This document shows positions 16,501 to 25,128 of a stretch of 64,000 nt of DNA, piece after piece. The notes below the pieces were generated by a model that saw only the letters and a list, made by a program, of their open reading frames with translations, was not told the origin of the DNA and ran no database searches. The stretch covers positions 1 to 64,000 of the forward strand of contig NZ_JACJOD010000006.1 in assembly GCF_014695385.1 (NCBI RefSeq). The letters run 5' to 3'. The translations under genes and the position numbers were made by a program. Numbering within the stretch: the stretch's first letter is position 1; the number at the start of each line of letters is the position of its first letter. The stretch comes from Trichocoleus sp. FACHB-46 (GTDB lineage: Bacteria > Cyanobacteriota > Cyanobacteriia > FACHB-46).

Positions 16501-18912
16501 ATGAAAGACCAAGCCTGGGACGAGTTTTTGAGTGAACTGCCCCTGATATTAGCAGGGCCAATTCTGCAACATACAGACTCAGAATCAGTCACAGTTTGGT
16601 TAGCCCTGAGACAGCCGTGTCAAGTAGCACTCAAGATATACGAAACGACAGATCAAGGTGAAGTTTTAAGCGACTGCTTGTTAGAAGGAAGCCGCTCTAC
16701 GGTAGCGCTGGGCAAGTTCCTGCATGTCCTGGCAGTGACAGCTCATGCTACTAAGCAGCAGCTCACAAGCGATCGCATCTATGCTTACGATCTCCGGTTT
16801 GAAACCCTAGAGCCAACACCTATTTCCTATACGCTGCTACAAGCTTTATGTGCTGATAATTTTCCTACTGTCAGCATCAGCTACTTTACTCATGAGAAAC
16901 CAACTTTTGCTTTGTCTCCAGCTCGACTGCAAGATCTGCGAATAGCACAAGGCTCCTGCCGCAAACCTCATGGCAATGGCTTCGATGCCCTACCGCTACT
17001 CGACTGTCTGATTGAGGAGACGGCAAACCAACCTCGGCATCGTCCTCATCAGTTGTTTTTGACTGGAGATCAAATTTATGGAGATGATGTGGCAGATCCC
17101 TTGCTGTGGGTAGCCAGCCATCTCGGCGATGCGCTTCTAGGTTGGAAAGAGAAGCTACCCATAGGACGGCGGGAGCCGAATGACGTGGTTTATCGCACAC
17201 CTGACGAACTACCCGCCGGACAACGCGCTGAGGTGGCGACTACCCAGGCGGGCTTTACAGCAGGGTTAAGAAATCAACGTGCTAAGACAACGAGCCATCT
17301 CCTGAGTTTGGGCGAGTACTACGCATCTTATATCCTCGCTTGGTCTCCGGTTTGTTGGCCCAACCCTATCCCTTTGGGCAAAGAGATGCCTTGCGATCGC
17401 AAGGCAATTCGAGCTTGGGACCGAGAAGCTAGGGATATGCGGCAGTTTATTCATACCCTCTGGAAAGTGCGGCGGGCTCTTGCCAATGTTCCGATGTACA
17501 CCATCTTTGATGATCATGATGTTAGTGATGACTGGAACCTGAATCAAGCTTGGTGTTTGCGGGTGTTGGGCCGACCGCTAGGGCGACGAGCGGTGCAAAA
17601 TTCTCTGTTGGCGTATGCTGTGTTCCAAGCTTGGGGCAACACACCAGAGCAGTTTGCCGCAGGAAGCTCAGGCGAAAAATTATTAGCTGCGGCTCAAGCC
17701 TGGTCTGCTTCGGAGGGGACGGACAAAACAGCTTATGAGGCGATCGCTCGTCATGTGGGAATGCCTAGTCCTGACTCCCTCACAGGCTTACCCACCTTCG
17801 TCTCCGATGGACCTGTGCTGGTGTTAGAACGGCATCCGGAAGCTATCACTTGGCACTATACAGTCCGGAGCGCTTGCCACGAAGTTTTGGTGTTGGATAC
17901 GCGCACTTGGCGAGGTTATCCCGCCGATGAAAAAGCGATCGCTCCACCCATGTTGTTGTGCCCTCAAGCGTTCAAGCGGCAACTCACTTTACCTCTGCAA
18001 AATACAGACAGCCTCCAAGCTACCTTTATCATTGCCCCAACCAATGTGTTTGGGATGAAAGTGATTGATTGGATTCACCAGTGGCAGTTAAGCAAGAATA
18101 AAGTATTTGCTACAGATGTCGGCGATGCTTGGAACGTCAATACTGAAGCTCTAGCCCAACTCCTGACTACCTTGTTTGAGCAGCGCCAACAAGTGATCGT
18201 GATGTCTGGGGATATCCATTACAGCTCAGTGGTGCGTCTATCTCATCAAAGCAATCCACCTTCTACTGCTCCAGCCTCTGTCTTGGTGCAATTAACTTGT
18301 AGTGCGCTGAAGAATGAAGAAACTATAACTCGACTGATTCACACACGGTTAAAGGATTGGCTCCTACCAGAAAAGACACGTTACTGGATGGGCTGGAGCA
18401 ACTCGCCCGATATGGTAGAGCTTTCAACCAAACAGTTGCCCCGCCTCCGCCGTGGAGCCTTTTCTTTAACTGAAAAGCGTTCTGGCAGAGCGATCGCCTC
18501 TCTCAAAAAGGATAATCTTTCATCTACTCCACCCGATTGGACCTGTGCTTTAGAATGGGTGCCACGAGATCAGACGCGGATTTCTCCGTTTGGCGCTGAG
18601 GTGCCGTGGTTGCTACCTCCTTGGAGACGAGCAAGGAACATTAGACACCGCTGGTTACAACCTCTCTTGCTTTGGAGATATCGCTGGTTCCAGGATGGGC
18701 GAGAAGTCGTGGGATTAAACAACTTAGCAGTGATTCAGTTTGAGCCTACGGCTAGCAGTGGAGCTTATGCGATCGCTCAATATCTCTACTGGTTCTCGCC
18801 TTGGCAGCCAACTCAAATTGTTTATAGCTCCTTTGTTAGCTCCGTTGCTCCGAATCAAACGCTGCTGGCAAAGATGCAGCCTCCGCATCATCCTATAAAC
18901 CATCTTGATTGA
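16501..18912 (+). CDS. Large PhoD-like metallophosphatase
   Basis: 803 residues. An N-terminal beta-sandwich-like part (about 15-140, GPILQHTDSESVTVWLAL) precedes a metallophosphoesterase core: LTGDQIYGDD (187-196), TIFDDHDVSDDW (about 335-346) and MSGDIHYS (about 569-576). These are the PhoD metal-ligand motifs. PhoD enzymes are normally exported by Tat, but no signal peptide is present. The C-terminal 180 residues are an extension not seen in classical PhoD. It may therefore act on a cytosolic phosphodiester or lipid-linked substrate, unlike secreted PhoD. It follows the toxin-antitoxin pair and precedes a SUKH gene by 39 bp. Confidence 0.85.
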   Translation: MKDQAWDEFLSELPLILAGPILQHTDSESVTVWLALRQPCQVALKIYETTDQGEVLSDCLLEGSRSTVALGKFLHVLAVTAHATKQQLTSDRIYAYDLRFETLEPTPISYTLLQALCADNFPTVSISYFTHEKPTFALSPARLQDLRIAQGSCRKPHGNGFDALPLLDCLIEETANQPRHRPHQLFLTGDQIYGDDVADPLLWVASHLGDALLGWKEKLPIGRREPNDVVYRTPDELPAGQRAEVATTQAGFTAGLRNQRAKTTSHLLSLGEYYASYILAWSPVCWPNPIPLGKEMPCDRKAIRAWDREARDMRQFIHTLWKVRRALANVPMYTIFDDHDVSDDWNLNQAWCLRVLGRPLGRRAVQNSLLAYAVFQAWGNTPEQFAAGSSGEKLLAAAQAWSASEGTDKTAYEAIARHVGMPSPDSLTGLPTFVSDGPVLVLERHPEAITWHYTVRSACHEVLVLDTRTWRGYPADEKAIAPPMLLCPQAFKRQLTLPLQNTDSLQATFIIAPTNVFGMKVIDWIHQWQLSKNKVFATDVGDAWNVNTEALAQLLTTLFEQRQQVIVMSGDIHYSSVVRLSHQSNPPSTAPASVLVQLTCSALKNEETITRLIHTRLKDWLLPEKTRYWMGWSNSPDMVELSTKQLPRLRRGAFSLTEKRSGRAIASLKKDNLSSTPPDWTCALEWVPRDQTRISPFGAEVPWLLPPWRRARNIRHRWLQPLLLWRYRWFQDGREVVGLNNLAVIQFEPTASSGAYAIAQYLYWFSPWQPTQIVYSSFVSSVAPNQTLLAKMQPPHHPINHLD

Positions 18913-18951
18913 GTCTTTTCGCGGAGTAGGTATGTTTGGGAGGAGTGGTGT

Positions 18952-19539
18952 ATGTCAGCGTTGACCGAAGCTCTTAACCGGATTCTACATTGGCTGCAAC
19001 AGTATAGTCCTAATGCTATATCAGGTTTCGCACCAGGGTTGCCGCTGGTAGAGATTGAAACCAAGCTGAGCCAGTTACCTTTTCGGGTATCCCAGGAAGT
19101 CTATGAACTGTATCAATGCCGAAATGGCAACCCGTACGATGGAGTCTTCGTCTATCACCGCTTACTCGACTTAGACGGTGCCTTGGAGTACGCAGCGGCA
19201 ATTAATAAATCTTATTGGCGGGAAGTGCGAGAACAGGACGGAGATCCGCAATATCTTTTTCCAGTGTTGGACTTTGATGGGGAGTACTTTGCGGTTCCCG
19301 GGGGAGATGCCTCAAGTCCTCATACGTCTGTATTTCATATTGGTTGCGATGATGGCTCCCTTAGCCTTGCTTTCACCAGTCTGACAAACATGATGTTGGC
19401 GATCGCAGAGTGCTATGAAACCGGAATTTACACCCACATCAATGGAGATTTAGAAGTTGCAGATGTGGTGCGATTTGGTGAAGTTCGCCGCAAATACAAT
19501 CCAGATACTGTTGCCGCTCTCTATGCTGATGGTTGGTAG
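18952..19539 (+). CDS. SMI1/KNR4 (SUKH) family protein
   Basis: 195 residues. The SUKH signature elements are visible: an early LP-V-E-ETKLSQLPFRVSQEVYELYQCRNG block, then a long middle with DFDGEYFAVPGGD, and SLTNMMLAIAECYETGIY near the end. Bacterial SUKH proteins are commonly immunity proteins against polymorphic toxins, or otherwise peptide-binding adaptors. It starts 39 bp after the phosphatase gene and is likely in the same transcript. No toxin gene is immediately attached; the nearest candidate is the C2/Cys-His protein at 20953. Confidence 0.8.
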   Translation: MSALTEALNRILHWLQQYSPNAISGFAPGLPLVEIETKLSQLPFRVSQEVYELYQCRNGNPYDGVFVYHRLLDLDGALEYAAAINKSYWREVREQDGDPQYLFPVLDFDGEYFAVPGGDASSPHTSVFHIGCDDGSLSLAFTSLTNMMLAIAECYETGIYTHINGDLEVADVVRFGEVRRKYNPDTVAALYADGW

Positions 19540-19689
19540 CTGGACTCTAACTCCAAGATAATTAAGCATGAGCATCTAACATTGCACAGTGCTTGAGTGT
19601 ATAGGCAGATCTAAAACTGTAACAACCTTAGCTTGGGTCGTTGAAAGTGGCAGATTAGAACTAGATGAACCCTGCTTAAGTTGAGAACA

Positions 19690-20169
19690 ATGGCACTCTT
19701 TCGACATCTAGAACCGATCATTTCGCCGATGCTGTTGGTTGGTTTACTCGTTAATGGATCTACACCAGCACCTACCGCTGCATCTACACCAAAACCAACC
19801 CCTGCGGCGATCGCCCAATGTACGCTGGTTTACAGACCCAGTATTACCCTCAGCTATCGTCCAGAGCAGCAAGCCAAACTAACGATTCGGCGCGATCGCA
19901 AACCCGCTAAGATAACACTCAATAATTTTGAGTTTCAAGCTCTCTATTATGACGAGCCAGATCGTGGACAGTCGGTGCAACTAATTGTCACCCCAATCGT
20001 GAAACCAGGGGTCAACAATTTACCGATCGCCAGTCAGGTCTACCAGCTTCAATCTGGACAGCTACCCCGCAATCAATTTGGGAGAGGTCAAGGTTTTACG
20101 GGATCAAATTCCGTCTTCAATCCCAAAGATTTTAGTGAATTGCAATATTCCTGTGTCAGTAGCTCCTAG
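19690..20169 (+). CDS. Small exported hypothetical protein
   Basis: 159 residues from ATG 19690 (a TTG nine bases earlier adds three residues). The first 35 residues form a hydrophobic segment followed by an Ala/Thr/Pro linker ending near AIAQC, which looks like a signal peptide with a lipoprotein-like or plain cleavage site. The mature part is about 120 residues of beta-strand composition (TLVYRPSITLSYRPEQQAKL) with two Cys, one near each end, which could form a disulphide. No known family. It sits between two SUKH genes; the next start is 24 bp away. Confidence 0.72.
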   Translation: MALFRHLEPIISPMLLVGLLVNGSTPAPTAASTPKPTPAAIAQCTLVYRPSITLSYRPEQQAKLTIRRDRKPAKITLNNFEFQALYYDEPDRGQSVQLIVTPIVKPGVNNLPIASQVYQLQSGQLPRNQFGRGQGFTGSNSVFNPKDFSELQYSCVSSS

Positions 20170-20193
20170 AGTTCTACGAGTACAGCAGTGCGA

Positions 20194-20898
20194 ATGAAAC
20201 GGCGAACTTTTCTCACCTTGTTCAGCGGTAGCGTGCTAGCGCCAGCAGGCATAAACTACAGACAAAGCCAATCAGCCACAAAAATGGATGAACTTTGGTT
20301 GGATTTAGATCATTGGCTGAGCGAGCACCTCCCTGAAGTGCTGGCAGATCTCAATTCTGGTTGCTCTAGTGAACAACTCAGTGAGTTGGAGTATCGCTTA
20401 GATTGCAATCTCCCTGAAGACTTTAAAGCTTTTTATAGACATCACAATGGACAAAAGGGGAACACTACAGGACTATTTTTAGGACTGGAATTCTTGGATA
20501 CGGACAACATCTATAGTGAGTGGCTCGCTTGGCGTGACCTGGCTTTAGAAGATGAGGAGCTTGCAACTGCGATTGAGAGTGAATCTTTCCCTCAGGATGC
20601 TATTAAAACTTTATACATCAACTTGAAATGGATTCCGATCGCCCGTGATTGGACAGGCAATCATCTAGGCATAGATCTAGACCCTGGTCCTACAGGTACA
20701 TTTGGGCAGGTGATCAACTTCGGAGCTGATGAAGATAGGAAATTTGTGCTGGCTCCTTCGCTAACAGGCTTTATAGCTTGGATGCTCGATCAATATCAAT
20801 CAGGCAACTATCAAGCTAACGAGCGATCGCTAGCGCTTCAAGATCCGCCAAATCAGCATTTCTTGGATGTCGTCCCTTTGGTGTTTGGCGGCAACTAA
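20194..20898 (+). CDS. SUKH (SMI1/KNR4) protein with twin-arginine signal
   Basis: 234 residues from ATG 20194 (GTG at 20188 is the alternative). It begins MKRRTFLTLFSGSVLAPAG, a good twin-arginine (RRxFL) export signal. The rest is a SUKH domain: ELEYRLDCNLPEDFKAFYRHHNGQ (about 65-88), then WIPIARDWTGNHLGIDLDPGPTGTFGQVINFG, a classic SUKH core. An exported SUKH protein is unusual. If it is an immunity or binding protein it works outside the cytoplasm. It converges on the C2/Cys-His gene, with a long hairpin between them. Confidence 0.82.
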   Translation: MKRRTFLTLFSGSVLAPAGINYRQSQSATKMDELWLDLDHWLSEHLPEVLADLNSGCSSEQLSELEYRLDCNLPEDFKAFYRHHNGQKGNTTGLFLGLEFLDTDNIYSEWLAWRDLALEDEELATAIESESFPQDAIKTLYINLKWIPIARDWTGNHLGIDLDPGPTGTFGQVINFGADEDRKFVLAPSLTGFIAWMLDQYQSGNYQANERSLALQDPPNQHFLDVVPLVFGGN

Positions 20899-20900
20899 CT

Positions 20901-20945
20901 GTAGATCAGTTGAAGTAGGTGCTTCGTCTACCTCAACTGATCTAC
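20901..20945. terminator. Long hairpin between convergent genes
   Basis: GTAGATCAGTTGA-A-GTAG pairs with CTAC-C-TCAACTGATCTAC, 17 pairs with one mismatch and a nine-base loop. It lies between the SUKH stop and the stop of the gene at 20953. There is no strong T run on either side, but position and stem length suggest a two-way terminator or stabiliser. Confidence 0.75.
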
Positions 20946-20952
20946 AAGAGAT

Positions 20953-22053
20953 CTAATATCCAGTGACAACACCCCACATGTAGTCTTCGAAAGGGCCTTC
21001 ACCCAGATCCACCGAGTATTTGCGGCCCCAGCTATAGCAGTCGAAACGGATATGACCGCTGTCATGTTGATACCAAACCCCATCATCGATCTGCAAGTTG
21101 CCAAGATAGGACACCCAATGGTTGGGGTAGGCGATCGCAGGGGCAGAGCCTTGCAGCATGGAAGCGTCAATCAATAAGAAGGCAACACCACCTTGCTTTC
21201 GAGCCGCTTGAGCGCTGCGCATGGCATCGAACTCGCCATAGATAAAGGTTGATTCAAAATTCACTTGGTCATAACCTAGAATTTCGTAGATCCAGCCTTT
21301 CATCTCCCACGGAGTCGTGATACCTGCAATATTATTCACAAGTCCGCTAGAGCTAGCATCAACGGGAAAGACCAGGTTCTCAGTGTCTCGCAGCGTCGCA
21401 ATCAACATCCAATCGGCAACCGAAATACCGTCACGGACTTTGCTATTTCGCAACCCATCCGCAGGTCTAACCACTTTCGTGCGGCTCTGAAACTGCCCTG
21501 TTTCATACAAAGACTGACAGATAGAAACATAGCGAGCAGGCTGCTTAGACACTAACTCATATACGATCGCCGTAGGGCCACAAAAGGGTGTGTAGCTCTG
21601 GTTGACAGCGAAGGGATTGAGCACCGTAGCCCGAATATCGGCTAGGAGAGCGGCTTTTTCGATGTAGGGCCAAACACCAGGCTGAGGCGATCGCTCAAAG
21701 GCTGCGATCGCCGCTTGCACGGGGTCAACATCTGGGACTTCTACGACTTGATACCAGAGCTTGTAATTTGCGCCGTCTTGAGTAAAAGATACAGCGCTAT
21801 CGGTTATCCCTGTTTCAATTCTGGCTGAGCCTAAAAAATCATCTCCGTCTGGAGAATCTTCGTCCCACAGCTTAATATCGATGTTGTTTCTAAAGTTGTA
21901 AGTTCGATTGAGGGTCCAAGCTTGGCCGTTATTCAGGCTGGTCTTTAAATAAGGCTGAAGTGCTCCATCGGCAAAGACTTCGAGGCGGCACTCGTCGGCA
22001 CCCCAATCTTCTGATTCATAGCACTTCATTTGTTTGAGAATTAGCTGACGCAT
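20953..22053 (-). CDS. C2-like domain plus papain-like Cys/His protein
   Basis: 366 residues, no signal peptide. Residues 1-105 look like a C2-type beta-sandwich: LILKQMKCYESEDW, then IDIKLWDEDSPDGDDFLGSA with a calcium-loop-like run of Asp. After a linker, 125-366 contains QSYTPFCGPTAIVYELV with Cys158 at the start of a helix and AYPNHWVSYLGNL with His312 before a strand. This is the layout of a papain-fold (C39/NlpC-like) cysteine peptidase or related toxin domain. No specific family is recognised. Two SUKH proteins lie just across the hairpin, so an effector/immunity relation is possible but unproven. The gene is monocistronic on the minus strand. Confidence 0.72.
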   Translation of the reverse strand: MRQLILKQMKCYESEDWGADECRLEVFADGALQPYLKTSLNNGQAWTLNRTYNFRNNIDIKLWDEDSPDGDDFLGSARIETGITDSAVSFTQDGANYKLWYQVVEVPDVDPVQAAIAAFERSPQPGVWPYIEKAALLADIRATVLNPFAVNQSYTPFCGPTAIVYELVSKQPARYVSICQSLYETGQFQSRTKVVRPADGLRNSKVRDGISVADWMLIATLRDTENLVFPVDASSSGLVNNIAGITTPWEMKGWIYEILGYDQVNFESTFIYGEFDAMRSAQAARKQGGVAFLLIDASMLQGSAPAIAYPNHWVSYLGNLQIDDGVWYQHDSGHIRFDCYSWGRKYSVDLGEGPFEDYMWGVVTGY

Positions 22054-22480
22054 AAAAATCTCCTAGGCAGTGACAATTTTCAGGTTGATGATTCAAGCTT
22101 CATCGCCTGTCCCAGGAGTTTCTGAAACCATCCGCTAATTAATACCAAAAAAAGATCTGGCACACTGGCTGAGCTGAAGTTTCCATAGAAGAGAAATAAG
22201 CGATGGAGGACCAGGAAAACTGGGAGACGTTGCGATCGCACTATCGTACTTACTGCTTGCTCACACACAGCCAATTATTTAACTGCCCACCCCTCTTACC
22301 CTGACGAGCGGTGCTATTTTTGGACGATCGTTTTACACTGACCTTGGTTATTATCTGAATTTGCCTACCAACGGGGAGACGACAGCAACAACTAATAGCT
22401 GCTAAAACGTTACGAGTGTTGGCCCTTTAAGTCATGCCATCCCTCTGACTCTTCATTGTGTTTCTATCCGTGATAGCTAC
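22054..22480. other. Divergent intergenic region, 427 bp
   Basis: It lies between the C2/Cys-His gene (leftward) and a mechanosensitive channel (rightward), so it should hold two promoters. A 64-codon minus-strand reading frame (22080-22274) lacks a ribosome site and has an implausible composition. No RNA gene or repeat was recognised. Confidence 0.5.
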
Positions 22481-24112
22481 GTGAATCGGTATTTAGCAGC
22501 TTTCTCTCAGCTACTCAGGACGGCTGGAGTAGCGATCGCCTTAATCTGTTTATTGGTGCTGAGTCCGACTTTAGCTCAGGCGCAATCTACGGCAAAAGCA
22601 CCTGTAGTTCTAGATGGCCGCACCGTGTTTCGCGTCAGTGCTTCAGGAGATTTTAGCGCTCAAGACCGAGCCGATTTAATCAACTTGCAACTGCGAGAAG
22701 TGGTTCAAACTTTAGAACCAGCAGTCGTTGAGGTGGAAGAGCGCAATCAGTTACCTACCATTGTCATCAACGATCGCTATCTGCTGACAGTGACGGAGCG
22801 GGATACGATTCTGGCTCGCACGCCGATGGACCAAGCATTGCTCTGGGCAGAACAAATTCAGGCCTTAGTCCACGAATCCCAGACTGAGCGTGGCGATGAG
22901 TTTGTTCGAAAGGCGTTGCTGATCGCGGCTAGTGTTCTGCTAGTTGACTTGCTCCTGCATTTGTTGCTAGGGCGTTTTTGGCAGTACTCCTTGCGCCCTG
23001 GATTTCAGCGGCTGTTTCCCAACTTGAATGCAGTACCTGAGGGACAACCTCGTTTGCTCGATCTGCTGCTTTATCTAAGCTTGGCGATCGCTCGCAGCAT
23101 TCTCTGGCTAGGGTCAGTCTTCTATGTCATGAATCTGTTTCCGGTGTCCCGGCGATGGACCTACAGCGCTATCAGTGCGTTGATGACGAGTTTTACCGCT
23201 CCCATCATTAGCTTGGGCAAGCAAGCCTATTCGATCATCGATTTGCTGATTCTGGTGGGTTTGCTGCTAGGTTTAGTCGGTTTAGCGGGAGCCGTTACCA
23301 ATGTCCTGCGATCGCGAATTTTGAGTGTCTCTGGCATCAACCGCAGTGCTCAAGAAGCAGTTGCTATCATCACCAAGTACACGTTGATCTTCATTGGCTC
23401 CATTGTACTGCTGCAAATTTGGGGCTTGGACATCACCTCACTAGCGATCGTGGCTAGTGCCTTGGGAGTAGGGATTGGCTTTGGCTTTCAGGATATTGCC
23501 AAGAATTTTGGTAGCGGCGTAGTGCTGTTATTTGAGCGACCCGTGCAGGTGGGTGACTTTGTCGAGGTCGGAGAATATCAGGGCACGATTGAGCGCATTG
23601 GAGCCCGCAGCACGATTATTCGCACCCTCGACCAGATCTCGATCATTGTGCCGAATTCGCGCTTGCTAGAAGGAGAGGTGAAAAACTGGACCTACCATAG
23701 CTCCATTGTTCGTTTGCACCTGCCTGTGCACGTGGCCTATCACTCAGAACCTAATCTGGTGCGCCTCACGCTGCTAGAAGCGACCAAGGCTCATCGGGGA
23801 GTTCTAACTGTGCCGCCGCCCCAAGTCTGGTTTCAAGGATTTGGCGAACATGCACTCAACTTTGAACTGTTGGTGTGGACAGCGGAGCCAAGCAAGCAAT
23901 TTTTTCTAAAGAGTGAGCTTTACTTTCGTATAGAAGCACTACTACGGCAACGCCAGATCGAGATTCCTTTACCGCAACGAGATTTACATATCCGTTCTGG
24001 CTCGCTAGAACTCTCTCCTCAACTGCAAAAAGCAATTCTACAACTGTCAGCTAAGTTGCAGGTGGACGCTCTCGGTGAACCTGAGACTGCAAATAATGGC
24101 AACCATGATTAG
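22481..24112 (+). CDS. MscS-family mechanosensitive channel with signal peptide
   Basis: 543 residues from a GTG start. A signal peptide (hydrophobic 15-33, cleavage near AQAQS) precedes a periplasmic segment of about 110 residues. Several transmembrane helices follow at about 145-345, then the pore-lining and beta domain: GSGVVLLFERPVQVGDFVEVGEY and ISIIVPNSRLLEG, the MscS hallmark. These channels release solutes on osmotic downshift in the cytoplasmic membrane. It is distinct from the two shorter MscS paralogues at 49-51.5 kb. Confidence 0.9.
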   Translation: MNRYLAAFSQLLRTAGVAIALICLLVLSPTLAQAQSTAKAPVVLDGRTVFRVSASGDFSAQDRADLINLQLREVVQTLEPAVVEVEERNQLPTIVINDRYLLTVTERDTILARTPMDQALLWAEQIQALVHESQTERGDEFVRKALLIAASVLLVDLLLHLLLGRFWQYSLRPGFQRLFPNLNAVPEGQPRLLDLLLYLSLAIARSILWLGSVFYVMNLFPVSRRWTYSAISALMTSFTAPIISLGKQAYSIIDLLILVGLLLGLVGLAGAVTNVLRSRILSVSGINRSAQEAVAIITKYTLIFIGSIVLLQIWGLDITSLAIVASALGVGIGFGFQDIAKNFGSGVVLLFERPVQVGDFVEVGEYQGTIERIGARSTIIRTLDQISIIVPNSRLLEGEVKNWTYHSSIVRLHLPVHVAYHSEPNLVRLTLLEATKAHRGVLTVPPPQVWFQGFGEHALNFELLVWTAEPSKQFFLKSELYFRIEALLRQRQIEIPLPQRDLHIRSGSLELSPQLQKAILQLSAKLQVDALGEPETANNGNHD

Positions 24113-24486
24113 AAAACAAGATCCTTAAATGCTCAAGCTAAATCTGTAATTGAGCCTTGAATCATAGCAAGGAGATGCGCGATCGCCCTTTTGGGTGAAG
24201 GGTAGTAAGGGCGATCGCTTAGAAAGAACTTCTCGACACTCAGTATTAGGTAAAAAGCCAATCTTCTCGGCAATACTGCCAGAATGGTAACTCTTTTTAG
24301 AGAGAGTTAGTAGATTTTTGCTGACAATTTTAATTTTTATAACGCTTTGCGTTTTTAAGGTAATTCTTCTCGAAATTATGAGCTAAGCGCATAAAAAACG
24401 AAGCCCAACCTATTGAGTGATCTGCAATAAGCCCAACTAAAACTCTGTAGGTTCAAATTTCAAAATACTTATTCAGTAACCCCGAA
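24113..24486. other. Intergenic region with HIP1-derived hairpin
   Basis: At 24179-24218 GCGATCGCCCTT and AAGGGCGATCGC form a 12-pair stem with a 16-base loop. Each arm contains one HIP1 octamer. There is no T run on the plus side, so it is not a clear terminator. The rest of the 374 bp is AT-rich leader for the regulator at 24487. Confidence 0.6.
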
Positions 24487-25095
24487 ATGAACAGTTTAAT
24501 CAATGCCCCTGAAAGAACTGATCGATCCATTCAAGTTTTAGACCGACGACTAACCTCAAGATTAAAACCTGCTCTGTTGCAAGAAGCCATTGAAGGCTTT
24601 ATGGATGGCATTTTGCTCTTAACACCCGCTGGTGACTGGGTGCATGGCAATTCTTACGCCCGCCAAGTTTGTGGTCAGCTAACTCAGAACTTAACCCAAC
24701 CCCATCGTGCCCCTCAGCAAATTTGGCTGGTTTGTGAGGTTCTAGTGAAAAATCACCAACGAAGTAGCTCAGCCTTAGTTGTGGAGTCAGAAGTTACTAC
24801 GCCTAATTTCAATACTATTCGGGTGCGGGCTAGTTGGCTGAAGCCTGAGAACAGCGAATCTCCATTTGTATTAGTCACCCTTGAAGACCGGTATCAAGCG
24901 ATGCAAAATAAAGCGATCGCGGAAGTACAGCAATATCGTCTCACACCACGAGAAGCAGAAGTTTGGTTACTGTATCAAGACAACTATTCTTATAAAGAAA
25001 TTGCCACAAAGCTATACATCACAGTTAACACTGTGAAGCGGCATATGAAAAGTATTCATGCCAAAAGAAAGGGAGTTTTGGAAATAGAATCCTAG
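24487..25095 (+). CDS. LuxR-type transcriptional regulator with PAS-like front
   Basis: 202 residues. The C-terminal 50 (151-200) is a LuxR/GerE helix-turn-helix: RLTPREAEVWLLYQDNYSYKE, IATKLYITVNTVKRHMKSIHAK. The N-terminal part, EAIEGFMDGILLLTPAGDWVHGNSYARQVCGQL, reads as a PAS-like sensor domain (30-135). No phosphoacceptor receiver domain is present. Its target and signal are unknown. It lies convergent with the carboxysome operon, ending 33 bp from ccmO, but proximity does not prove it controls that operon. Confidence 0.85.
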   Translation: MNSLINAPERTDRSIQVLDRRLTSRLKPALLQEAIEGFMDGILLLTPAGDWVHGNSYARQVCGQLTQNLTQPHRAPQQIWLVCEVLVKNHQRSSSALVVESEVTTPNFNTIRVRASWLKPENSESPFVLVTLEDRYQAMQNKAIAEVQQYRLTPREAEVWLLYQDNYSYKEIATKLYITVNTVKRHMKSIHAKRKGVLEIES

Positions 25096-25128
25096 CGTGC
25101 GATCGCTTCCAAAAGCTAGCCAGTACGG

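Noticed and set aside
22080-22274. 64-codon frame in the divergent gap upstream of the MscS gene
   Set aside because: No ribosome site, unlikely composition for the strand, and no family; more likely promoter DNA.
24440-24480. tRNA-like GGTTCAAAT stretch before the LuxR-type gene
   Set aside because: No acceptor or anticodon stems can be formed around it. No tRNA genes were recognised in the window.
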